Assembly (NCBI GenBank): GCA_963693305.1
Contig: OY855904.1
Location: 45,354,815-45,418,814 of the forward strand
Reading direction: 5' to 3'
Origin: Meandrina meandrites
Taxonomy: Eukaryota; Cnidaria; Anthozoa; Scleractinia; Meandrinidae
Length of the DNA stretch: 64,000 bases
Shown here: in pieces, positions 54,301 through 64,000 of the stretch
Numbering within the stretch: position 1 is the first letter of the stretch
Layout: every line of letters begins with the position of its first letter
The notes under the pieces: generated by a model
What the model was told of the DNA's origin: nothing
Databases searched by the model: none
Seen by the model: only the letters and a program-made list of their open reading frames with translations
Made by a program: the position numbers and the translations under genes

Positions 54301-56991
54301 TCAACACTGCGATTTTATTAAAAAAGTTGGATCTGAAAATGTGGCTTTGTTCTTTTGGTTTGCACTTGTAGCCCTATAGAATTGGGTGACATACTGTACA
54401 TATGAAATTATACGGGGTATATTTCTGATACCCATCCTGGGGGGGAGGCACTTAGGATGTAAGAATTTCAAGTGACAGGGAAGACAGAATGGAAGCCAAA
54501 ATCAAGACGCCCAAAAATCCCCGGACCAAAACTAAATCCCCACAAAATCCCTTGCTGAATTTCTGACCCTTACAATTCCCATAAAGAGTTAAACGATAAC
54601 ACAAAGAAAAACATTAGAAATTGAATGTTCGTGTTTGTTATTCATCATACCATCTGAATATTGATCTTTCAATCTGAATTTAAATTTCAAACTCAAATCA
54701 ACCCTGTCACATGAGATCCTGAGTAACCCCCCTCCCCCCAAATACCCATCATCCCATTTTGGACCATGCAATGCAATTTGTCCAACGAACACCCACAACA
54801 ATAATACTTGATGTAAAACCACCCAGTACATGATCCATGTCAATTGCAATAGCATTTTAATATCTTTCTCATTCTCTGGCTTAGCTTGTAGCTTGTAATC
54901 CTGTCTGGGAGCCCTCCTCATGTGCAGCACCAATAGACTCACATCTTAATGTGTGCTCCACACTTCCACCTTCATTGTTGTCGTGATTGTAAGAGCTGTT
55001 TGACTCATCGTCAGACTGTGGTTAGGACTACCAGTGTTTTTGTAACCAGATGCACAGGCAAGAACTGCAACTTGGAACAAAATAGATCACATTAAAATGT
55101 TTGGAAAGTACTTTTAGATAGCCTATATTAACTCAGGCATCAATTATTGGTTAACAGCATGAAATGGCTGCATACTCTCAGCCAGTGAGCACAGAGATAG
55201 TGAGTAAAATGAATAAATTATATTTGTTATAGCATAACAAAAGGAAAGCATGTGCTCTGATTGGTCAATACCCATTTACTATTTGCCCATGGGTGAAAGG
55301 CGACGAAAGCTAGCGCGTGCTCAAAGCCGTACGCATCACTTGCTACGCTACTATATTTTTTAAACCTCATAGTTTGCGAAGATTTTTGTCTCAATACTGG
55401 AAGAAAGTTTACAAATAAAGACAGTTGAAGATAACGTAAAAGGTTTACAACCCACATTGAGATGGAGGATTACTTATTCAGCAAAACAATTTTTAAAAAA
55501 AAAAACACTCACCATCTACTTCAAGCTTGTTTAGCCAGTTAAATGTCTCTACAGGTGTAGAGTATTTGGCAGATTGTTCCTTGATGTAGATTTATAATTA
55601 AGCTGAACTTTCTCTTGTTGTTCTCACTGTAAGTTTTGAAAAACTTTGCCAAGAAGAATGACTTGGACTATGTACTCTGATCATGCGCGAGTCACACCAC
55701 GCAGTGATGTCCTCTGTGCCCCTCTACTCTAATAGATGACAGGCATCAGCCAATCACAATGTGCACAGTAACGCGGTTTATGTATAAAACTCAATAGTGC
55801 ACGCTGAGCCGTTTACCATTTGTTAAATCAAGACAAAATGAATCCTAAATAAAAAATGTAATTACCATAATGTGATTGCTCCCATGTGAAAGTCTATTGC
55901 TTGGCTTCTAGTATTTATGAAAATGATTACTGTCTATTCTTCAGTTGAAAATCAATTTTAAGCAAGTTCATTTTTTTTAAAGCTGTGTACCTCTGTATCA
56001 AATGTTTTTGGCAAATGTACCAATGAAAAACCTCATCCAAATATTTGTGAATTAAGTACATATAATGTTGTAACACCCTTTCTTGAAGCATCTTGAATAT
56101 GTTGTGGTTTAAATTTATATTTCATAATTTTGAAAATTTTCATAAGTTGCATTGTTTGATTTCTATTTTTCTTTTCTTTTGTTTATTATCATAATCAACA
56201 AAAGCTTATGAAAAATAGTCTTAATGAAAGTGTTGAAGCAAAGTTCCGTATTCTAACTTAATCGCATTTTCATGTGCCGCAAATATATACAATAAATCAA
56301 TAAACAAACTATCATCAGCACGTATAAAAATATCATTTTAAGTCGGATCAACCACCAAACAACTACAAGTGACCTATTACTCCTAAGAACGAAAACTTCA
56401 ATGCTTGCATGGAAATCAAATTTTTGTTCACGTTTTTAGAGCGAAATATTGTTCTTCGATAAGCTTATGTGATTCGATCGACATCGATATATATGTCAAA
56501 TTCTCTCCCCAAAATAGTCCACATATCTCAGCTAATTGCCATCCCCCTGCAACTCGGTACAAGCTAAGTTATATATCTCTAAAAAGCCTAGAAAATACCC
56601 TTTTACTCACTTATAATTTCTTTGTGTACCGTGCTGCACGAAACATGCCGTAAGCAAAAATGTGAAAATCACCCACCTTTTCAGCATCACTTTTCCTCGC
56701 GATACTCCATTTCTAAACGCCACTATCGTTGAAATGAATTACCAGCTGCAAGTATTAATCAGTTCCAGGATGCGAAATTTACTAAAGAATGCGACACATT
56801 TAAAAACGTGAAGAAAATAATCTTCGATCTCTCACAGAGGTTAAAAAAGCACGGGGCATTCTCTGCTTAAAACGGCGGCCATTGCTTCTTCCATCTCGCC
56901 GGCATTTTCGCCATATAGCCAATAAAATCGCTGGAAAGCCGTCACGTGATTTTTTTAGCAGCGCATGCGTATTACATTTTTCGCCAGTGAA
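51351..56991. mobile_element. 5.7-kb TIR transposon, copy 2
   Basis: Same 18-bp ends as copy 1. CAGGGTGCCC at 51,341-51,350 is repeated at 56,992-57,001, so this copy has its own 10-bp target duplication. It lies in the same orientation as copy 1. Differences from copy 1 are scattered substitutions, small indels and a ~130-bp block missing near 54,800. The independent duplications prove two separate insertions rather than a segmental duplication. It is non-coding as far as I can see. Confidence 0.8.
53640..53882. mobile_element. MITE nested in copy 2
   Basis: Equivalent of the MITE at 14,045-14,284, with the same end sequences and position inside the larger element. Confidence 0.55.
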
Positions 56992-57001
56992 CAGGGTGCC
57001 C

Positions 57002-57718
57002 ATGTATGCGAAAGTTACACACTCTTACATACTGTTTCAATAAAGACTGAAATTCCCAGTTTTTGTCTAAAAGCAAGAACCATCTAGCGCAGCCAGTCCG
57101 ATGATGGGAATTAAGACGATATGGGAACAATGACTGTTCCAAGCAGGACCCTTTTTTTTCGACTCTTTTGCTTGGTTACCAAGGAAAATGGTAAGAATTG
57201 GGATCATTGGTGGCACTGTCTGACACACATTTTTGTATACTCTCAAGGGACTGTTTTAATTTGTCAAGGGAATACTTTTCGCTGTGGGCGATAAAAACGT
57301 CACTGGATAGGAATGCGTCCGCAGTTTTCGATCCCGAAATGTTATTTTCACGCGTCGCTCGTCATTTAGCCTGTCTAGCCTTTTGCAAACTACAGGTAGG
57401 TATTTTTTAAAGATCTGTGCTATTCATCGATTGAATTGCTTAGTTTTACATGCTTAAAAGCTGCTGCGAATCTTCATTGTCAGAGGATATTGGCCAATGC
57501 TATTTTCTATTGTTACAAGTCTATTGTTTGTCGTATTCATTGAAAGAAGTATTTTTAGCTCGTCACGCAATCTTTTGTTTTGACCACAATTCACGGACTT
57601 GATCACGACAGCAGCTTCTCAAGACTTCAGACAGGAAAATGGTAATGTACAATATTGCTTCGAACTTAAATGGAATTTTTAGAAGGATCGGTAAAGTCAC
57701 TTAGTGAAAAATTGACTG
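57002..57718. other. No gene recognised
   Basis: A 70-codon plus-strand frame at 57,198-57,410 has no known domain. The region leads into the repeated cassettes. Confidence 0.4.
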
Positions 57719-58067
57719 CAACAAGAAGTTGCTAGCAACTTAAAACCGCGCTTATATTTTTTTTGCTAATTAACGGCTTTATTTCTCAAAAGTCATGGTT
57801 TAAGTTAATCTGTTTGCGCTATGAGTAAAGGACTAGCAAAGTAGTCACGCGAGTCACACAATCCAAGGTATACATGTACGTTATCCCCGGCTGTCTTAAG
57901 CTTGGGGATTTTTCCCTTCTAATGACGTAACCCCTACACGTTCGGGCACGCTCAGTTGTTTACTTTAGAAAATATTTCATTTCCTTTCAAATCTCTGAAC
58001 TCTCTTGGATGAAACAGCCAAAGAATTCACTTTAATTGCCTAAACTCGCAAATTTGCAAATAAATTA

Positions 58068-58259
58068 ATGACAATCGCTTCTGGCGAAATTAACTTGGAA
58101 AGTAAACCCAATCTTATTTGTCACATAGCGAAAGTGAAAGCTGCAACATCAGCGCATTCCATGGTTGACGTGACCTTTTTCAGTGTATTCAATATTCCCT
58201 TTCAATCCAACGCTTCGATAACCACGCTTTTAAAAATTAACTCCATTTTTGCTCATTGA
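58068..58259 (+). CDS. Short repeated frame, copy 1 (hypothetical)
   Basis: 63 codons from the ATG after AAATTA. Its first ~45 residues match the frames at 58,553 and 59,573 (LICHIAKVKAATSAHSM, NIPFQSNAS); the ends differ. No known domain, signal peptide or membrane segment. The coding status rests only on conservation between the local copies. Confidence 0.2.
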   Translation: MTIASGEINLESKPNLICHIAKVKAATSAHSMVDVTFFSVFNIPFQSNASITTLLKINSIFAH

Positions 58260-58552
58260 CAACTTTCTTCCGCAAAAGTCATCGTTAAGATTAATTTTTT
58301 GTACTATGAGTAAAGGACCAATAAAGTAGGCACGCGAGTCACACAATCCGTGGTCTTCAGCTATCTTTAGCTAGGTGGTTTTTTCCCTACCAGTGACGTA
58401 ACCATTTCAAGTACGGGCACGCTCAATTGTTTACCTCAGCAGATATTTAATTTTCCTTTAAATCTCTGAAGTCGCTTCGATTAAGGCAGCCAAAGAATTT
58501 TCTTCAATATCCTAAACCCACAAGAAATACTCGCAAAATTGCAAATAAATTA

Positions 58553-58885
58553 ATGAACATCTCTTCTGGCGAAATAGCCTTGCAAAATAAACATGATCTT
58601 ATGTGTCACGTAGCGAAAGTGAAAGCTGCAACATCAGCGCATTCCATGGCTGACGTAATACCTCTTTTTAGTGTATTCAATATTCCCTTTGAATCCAACG
58701 CTTCGATAAGATCAAACGAAAAATATTTCATACACAATAAAGAAAACAATATCCGTAACATTTTCCGTACATTAATGTTTCAACAGCTTTTGGCGAATAA
58801 ACATCACAGGTTGCGTGATTCAGTCTCGATCACGATTTGGCCGAGTGGAGGTTTGCGTCTGGTCACCGACATAAAAAAAAAATAA
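58553..58885 (+). CDS. Short repeated frame, copy 2 (hypothetical)
   Basis: 110 codons, the longest of the set. The shared core is LMCHVAKVKAATSAHSM; the C-terminal part (RNIFRTLMFQQLLANKHH) is found in the third copy only in another frame. No domain is recognised. Confidence 0.2.
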   Translation: MNISSGEIALQNKHDLMCHVAKVKAATSAHSMADVIPLFSVFNIPFESNASIRSNEKYFIHNKENNIRNIFRTLMFQQLLANKHHRLRDSVSITIWPSGGLRLVTDIKKK

Positions 58886-59551
58886 TAACAAGAAGTTGCT
58901 ATAGCAACTTAAAACCGCGCTTATATTTTTGGCTAATTTACAGCTTTCTTTCTCAAAAGTCACGGTTAAATTTAATCTGTTTGCATTATGAGTAAAGGAC
59001 AAGCAAAGTAGTCACGTTAGTCACACAATCCGAGGTTTAAGTTATCCCCGGCTATCTTTAGCTTGGCGTTTTTTCCCTTCTAATGACGTAACCTCTGCAC
59101 GTTTGGGCACGCTCAATTGTTTACTTAAGCAAATATTTTATTTCCCTTTAAATCTTTGAACTTGCTTCAATGAAACAGCTAAAGAATTTCTTTCCAATTG
59201 CCTAAACTTTCAAGAAATACTCGCAGAAGTGCAAATAAATTAATGACCGTCGCTTCTGCCGATATAAACTTGCAAAAAAACACACAATGCGAACAAAATG
59301 ATGAAGAAACAGTGTGCGTTACAGTTGACGGTTGAGTTGTTGCAGTCGAAATTATGCAAATTTTGGCCAAATTCCCACGTGCCCGTCGCGTGAAGCAAGA
59401 TAACAAACTATTTAACATTCGTGATTTGAATTGAGCCGCCTTTTGAACGTTGAAATATTTTCTTCATGAATGGAATATTGAAGCGAAGAATAAAATCAAA
59501 TTTCCATAAAAAAAATCATTATTCACCCTCGATAGTAACGCTTGAGCTGTT

Positions 59552-59845
59552 TTGACTGCAACGACTGTCGCTTCTGGCGAAATAAACATGCCAAGTAAAC
59601 AGAATCTTATTTGTCACGTAGCGAAAGTGAAAGCTGCAACGTCAGCGCATTCCATGGCTGATGTCATACCTTTTTTTAGTGAATTCGATATTCCTTTTGA
59701 ATCCAACGCTTCGAAAAAACCCAAAGAAAAATATATATTATTCACAACAAAGAAAACATTATCCGTAACATTTCCCGTACATCATTGTTCCAACAGCTTT
59801 TGGCGAATAAGCATCCCAGGTTGCGTGATTCAGTCCCGATCGTGA
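59552..59845 (+). CDS. Short repeated frame, copy 3 (hypothetical)
   Basis: 97 codons counted from an early non-ATG start-like codon. The shared core is LICHVAKVKAATSAHSM with SEFDIPFESNAS. The frame shifts relative to copy 2 after the core. Confidence 0.2.
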   Translation: MTATTVASGEINMPSKQNLICHVAKVKAATSAHSMADVIPFFSEFDIPFESNASKKPKEKYILFTTKKTLSVTFPVHHCSNSFWRISIPGCVIQSRS

Positions 59846-59935
59846 TTTGGCCGAGGGGAGGTTTGGGTCTGGTCACCGACAAAAAAACGAAAAAAAAAAA
59901 ACAAAACAAAACAAGAAGTTGCTATAGCAACTTAA

Positions 59936-60419
59936 GAACGGCTGACTGTTAGGACCGAGAACTCTCCGTCACCGACCTATTTGGCCAATCGCTCATATTT
60001 TGCTCAAAGATACCCTTTGGTGATATATATTTAAAAATCGTATTTAAAAGTTCCAGCGATTTTTTATTTTTCAGAAATTCACGAAAAATTGAAAACGCGG
60101 TCAAAGTGCGGTTTTCCTTCCGATCAAATGCCCGAAATATGGTGCACTGACGAAGCTACGGCAAACTCGTGAAATAGCTTCAATTTCCGCCAAACTTTAC
60201 ACAAAGACGGAAAAGCGACTAACAAGCATCCCTAACTTGTAAAAAATCCCAAATTTGTTGAAATTGTGATTTTGCGAGCCATTTTATCAACCTCTTTGAC
60301 GAGCGATTAAAATGGCGGCAAAATATAGGTCATGTTCAACAGCATAAAAATACCCCTGGTACCTCATTTTTCGATAATTTTACTTTACAGCCCTGAAATA
60401 TCATTATTAAACATTCACC
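59936..60419. other. No gene recognised
   Basis: AT-rich DNA with no frames or repeats of note, immediately upstream of the 81-codon frame at 60,420. Confidence 0.4.
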
Positions 60420-60665
60420 ATGCCAAGTTTCAGGGTCGAACTCGAAACGCTTCTCGCTGAGAAAATAAAAAATATCTGCGATACGATCAGCTCAAATGAC
60501 AGAAGATTTATTGGCGAATTTGAGGCTACTCACCTTCAACTTGCCGATAAAATTCGAAAATTAATTTTATTTCCGTCGATTTATGTTTTAGACCTCAAGA
60601 AATATCCACTGGTATGTCAAAAAACACATTCAGAAGTTTTAGAAGCCATTAAAAGTCAAATTTGA
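60420..60665 (+). CDS. Hypothetical 81-residue protein
   Basis: The frame runs ATG to TGA, with a balanced, helix-prone composition (ELETLLAEKIKNICDTI, then LADKIRKLILF). No signal peptide, membrane segment or known domain. The ATG has A at -3 (ACCATGC), a fair eukaryotic context. It could be a small gene, part of a larger spliced gene, or chance. Confidence 0.25.
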   Translation: MPSFRVELETLLAEKIKNICDTISSNDRRFIGEFEATHLQLADKIRKLILFPSIYVLDLKKYPLVCQKTHSEVLEAIKSQI

Positions 60666-61960
60666 GCTGAAACTGTCCTGCCATGTCTGATCTTATCGTC
60701 GCATTTTATACCCCTAATGTAAACAAACGCTTTGACATGTCAAACGTGAGAGATTATTTCCCAAAACCTTTTTAAACATTTCACAACAACATTAAAGTCA
60801 TTTTAAGATCGTTAGAAAAATAGCGGTATGGTGTTCTAGATTAGCAATTCAAAGGACTGTTTTATCCAGCTGAAAGTAATTGAGATTTCAGTACGCCGTC
60901 ACCATCTTTATTCATTATCGTTGCTCGAGAGGTCAAGATGTCGAGAGGTTAATTTGGTGTTGTAAACTGTCATATACTGGAAGAAAGCAACATCGAACTT
61001 TGGTGATAGCAAGTGTTAGTGTTTATACAGTGTAATAGCAAGTTTAAAACAAATTTCGCCTAAATAATTTGCGAACAAGAAGCAAAACTGTCCGACCCCA
61101 AGCACAAAATGCATTGCAAAATAGTCTCGAATAGTCTCAAGAATACTCAAGAAATAGTCTTAAGAAACATACCATAACTGGGCGCACATCCATCTCAGTG
61201 CCACACCATTATTGTTTACACCATCTCAAGCTTTCTGTTATTGGAATTTAGGGCCATTTAGTCGATTTTCCATACATTTTGCTATCGGTATCAGCATTGC
61301 GGATTGACATTCGAAACTCGAATGAAATGTCACGCAACCAGATGACCAGTCATGTCACGTGGACAATTCCCTCGCGAAACTTTTTTTTTAATATTTCGCA
61401 AGTCTTTAAGTAATGAAATATAATAGAGAGCTTTCTCATAAGTTGTATTCCTAAGCGATTGTTTCCCGTTCCTGAATGGCTTTTTGTATATAGCCTTCAT
61501 CGCAGACAGTCTAAACAGCCGGTATAGACTATATACCTTGGGGGACTCCCATATGAAAAGGGTGGGGATGTTCGTCGTCTCGCTTCGGGGGTGTAAATTT
61601 CGAATTTTTGGTCTTACTTAGGGTTTTCCTGGCAAAACGCCAATATTTTAACAAGTCTCGTTTAGGGTTGCACACGAAAAAATATTAAAATATGTAAATC
61701 CTATATTTAATACTTTGGTATCTTTTGGGGGTCAAAAAAGCTTAAGCCACGCTCAGATTAGTCTCCTTTAGGTGTTCCCCGCTATCTTCATGTGGAAGCC
61801 TCCGCGGGACTATACCAAGCTGATTTTGTGTCAAATCCGGCTGCACGGCAGGCTATGGCTATAGTGCACTATTTAAAAGGAATTGCCTGTTAATGACCTC
61901 CATCTTTTGATTATCCTCGTCGTAATCTATTTGCATGTTTATGTGATTTGTATTAAATTA
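60666..61960. other. No gene recognised; remnant G-rich repeat
   Basis: At 61,540-61,580 GGGGGACTCCCATATG resembles the tip of the transposon at 8,627, and at ~61,810 a CCGCGGGACTATACC block may be a partner. The pairing is too weak to define an element. Confidence 0.35.
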
Positions 61961-62351
61961 GCCATGTTCTAAACGAGCAGCGGACTGGGTACGAACATAT
62001 TTTCTCCTCGGTACAAACATTCAATATCGATTGAATTGAAAAATGGGGCATGTCATCTGAAAGAGCATCCAAAAATTAGTAGATTCACCAAATTTGACGG
62101 TTATTGGTTTAAACCCTACACTTAGTTTGGATTGGAGGGACAGGCGTCCTCCAATCCATACTAAGCTCTCTTATTTTAAAAGTGTGCCATGCCTTTGCGT
62201 TTAAACCAATAACCATCAAATTTGGTGAATTTACTAATTTTTGGATGCTCTTTCAGATGACGTGCCCCATTTTCAATTCAATCGATATTGAATGTTCGTA
62301 CCAAGAAAACAATATGTTCGTACCCAGTCCCCTGCTCGTTTAGAACATGGC
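61961..62351. mobile_element. ~390-bp fold-back MITE
   Basis: GCCATGTTCTAAACGAGC at the left is inverted at the right. The inverted match continues through GGGTACGAACATATT, AATATCGATTGAATTG and CAAATTTG(A/G)(C/T)GGTTATTGG. Arms of ~165 bp surround a short centre (GGACAGGCGTCC). No clear target duplication. Confidence 0.75.
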
Positions 62352-62911
62352 CAATTATAACAAATCATTTTCAGGGGTTTTGTTAGTGGAAGAGATGCAT
62401 CATGACAGCTATGCCAAAAGAAATATGGGCTCTCACAGCAGCCACGACGTCTTATGTGATAACCAAAAATGGTCAATTTCGCATTGGCTAAACGGCGCAG
62501 CGAAGAGGCGGGGGCGGGGTGAGGGGTTGCTACCTTCATATGTTCCAATTTTTCGCCTTCTAGGTATGTGACGGGGTTCCAATTTTGGCCTTTTACTCTA
62601 ATTTGGGGTTAATGAATGGAGGAAAATTATGCCGTCATATTTATATTCTGTTGCGCATCAACATCAAATTGTTTCGAAATGTGCGCAAATACATAGCGAT
62701 ATTTTAGCATTATGGAGAGATGAGGTAGCAAATTTGAGCTTTTTGAGGTCTGAGAAGGAGTATATGTAAAGCTAGTCAGCAAACTTAGTTATACAATGCC
62801 CGTACTTGTTGACACAACCTTTGTATGGAACGATTATTTCGATCCCATGTCAGCGTTTTTTGAATTGTTTTAGCCCGTTTTACTACAGACGTATCTAGCA
62901 GGGGATCAAAA
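62352..62911. other. No gene recognised
   Basis: A 74-codon frame starting within the fold-back end (62,347-62,571) has no domain. GC-rich at 62,505-62,530. Confidence 0.4.
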
Positions 62912-63257
62912 TGCCGTAAAATTCCGGTTACAAGCCTCCCCCCGATTATAGGCCCATGTACCTGGAAACAGAAAAAAATACATCCGGTTATAAGCCCCCC
63001 CCCCCCCCCCCCCTAAAATAAGCCCCCCTCTCCTGGGTGCCAGTAATAAACAGGGCTAAATGTTGCTATATTATGACTTTCTAACTTAAAAGCGTATTTC
63101 GATCAACACTGCCGTGGTTCGTTTCGAAGCGCTTTTTTTATTCCGCTTGTAAGCCCCCCCCCCCCCCCCCCCCGATATAAGCCCCTCCAGTTATAGCCCC
63201 ACTCAAAACTCTTACGAAGTTGTGTAAGCCCAGGGCTTATAACCGGAATTTTACGGT
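62912..63257. mobile_element. MITE with TACCGTAA/TTACGGTA ends, copy B
   Basis: Matches the element at 30,178-30,516: GCCGTAAAATTCCGG at the left, CCGGAATTTTACGGTA at the right, and the inner ATACATCCGGTTATAAG and CGTATTTCGATCAACA regions. C runs (62,995-63,013 and 63,156-63,173) differ in length from copy A. Confidence 0.8.
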
Positions 63258-64000
63258 AGTAGCGTTATAGTGCACAAGTAGCTTTCATATTACATTAAAG
63301 AAGCGAAACTGTCCGACCCAAGTTATGAAAAGTGTCTGATATTTTAATGAGTTAGGTCTTAATTCAAACATTTTGTTTCTTTGTAACACCATTGATCCTG
63401 CTGTATGTCGATCAGTCTGTTTCATATGAGAGTCCTTTCCCCCTCTCCACTCCCTGATCTGGGCGAGGGAAGAAGGAGACCTGAGATTCAGTTGTCTGGA
63501 AAAGACGTACACCATCAGTGCCTCGGGACCATTACATTTCCCGCGCTGCGCTGGTGTCTAAAAACACATACTTGTTCTTTTACGCAGATACTCTTTTCAA
63601 AACGCGTGACAAGCGGAAGGAACGTCTGCACAGGAGGCTGAACCCTTAGCTTCCTCGCCTGAAAAGCTCAAATTTGCTACCCCATCTCAGGCTAAGTTAA
63701 ATTGTAAACCCAATCTCAGACCGAAGTGACGAGGGTGTCTTGTTAAGCCAATGCGTGATCAATCCGTGATCAATTTTTGCTTTAATATCACATAAAATGT
63801 CTTGACTGCTCTAAGAGCCCATCCATCTTTTGGTTTAGCTGCCATGATATCTTTCCTCCACTAACAAAATCCCTAAAAATAATTTCTTACAATTTAGCAG
63901 AAATCATCTTCGCAAAGGCATGGTTTTGCTTCTGGAAAGGTATTTACTCAAAGATAAGGCTTGTTTTGAATAGCGCACTGTAGCCACGGAAAAAGCCACT
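63258..64000. other. No gene recognised
   Basis: Frames of 76 and 78 codons overlap on opposite strands (63,285-63,515 and 63,405-63,641) without domains. No repeats stand out before the window ends. Confidence 0.4.

Larger units (their letters stand above)
57719..59935 (+). repeat. Three to four repeated ~550-650-bp cassettes with a shared short frame
   Basis: Each cassette begins with or near AAGTTGC(TA)GCAACTT. It then has ATGAGTAAAGGAC, a TGACGTAA site (57,925; 58,396; 59,082), GGGCACGCTCA and AAATAAATTAATG. It ends with a conserved block starting with an ATG and the phrase SGEI. Blocks at 58,068, 58,553 and 59,573 encode the shared peptide core CH(I/V)AKVKAATSAHSM; another copy at ~59,245 is broken. 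One copy lacks exactly one codon relative to the others. The ends share TTTGGCCGAG and GGTCACCGAC. A ~275-bp unrelated stretch splits the third cassette. It could be a repeat family or duplicated exons. Confidence 0.6.

Noticed and set aside
1..64000. CRISPR arrays, bacterial operons, integrons or prophage
   Set aside because: Repeats are minisatellites, MITEs or tRNA-like units; genes have introns with GT-AG borders; no Cas or phage proteins are seen.

Overview
The window looks like gene-poor, repeat-rich nuclear DNA from a cnidarian, most likely an anthozoan (sea anemone or stony coral). The reasons are a spliced RAG1-like locus with a RING exon, an exon encoding thrombospondin type-1 repeats, CR1/Jockey-type and Penelope-like retroelements, a tandem tRNA-like array, and many short inverted-repeat transposons. 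There are no bacterial operons, rRNA genes or CRISPR arrays. The organism call is inference from gene families and repeat style.

Layout. 1-1,900: a palindromic satellite and two tRNA-derived repeats in opposite orientation. 1,938-8,042: a giant fold-back element whose arms are an 18-bp minisatellite, with a decayed Ty3/Gypsy-type LTR retrotransposon (3,903-6,760) inserted in its right arm. 8,627-11,447: three short inverted-repeat transposons. 11,686-22,394: a nest. An outer TIR element holds a 5.7-kb transposon with a 9-bp target duplication (11,755-17,492), a small MITE, and a 3.4-kb array of thirteen tRNA-like units flanked by a 13-bp duplication. 22,401-24,387: a second fold-back around a Penelope-like reverse transcriptase fragment. 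About 25,560-35,170: a CR1/Jockey-type LINE cut in two inside ORF2 by a 5.2-kb fold-back transposon (27,787-32,960), which itself carries a TTAA-flanked MITE in one arm only. 35,194-37,261: a third fold-back with 33-bp minisatellite arms.

40,887-46,012 holds the main gene-like locus: about eleven exons on the plus strand encoding a RAG1-like protein (N-terminal zinc region, RING finger, RNase H-like DDE core). Exon phases and nearly all GT-AG borders fit, but the reading frame is broken by in-frame stops and small indels, so this copy looks like a decaying gene or a badly sequenced one. At 46,912 a signal-peptide plus TSR first exon starts about 80 bp after a TATA box. 47,664-48,474 holds a Penelope-like GIY-YIG endonuclease remnant and a hammerhead-like motif. 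51,351-56,991 is a second full copy of the 5.7-kb transposon with its own 10-bp duplication. 57,719-59,935 holds repeated cassettes sharing a short open frame. 59,936-64,000 is mostly small inverted-repeat elements.

The genes do not form a pathway. What ties the window together is layered transposition: flanking duplications and the paired arms of the fold-backs let the order of insertion be read directly from the sequence.
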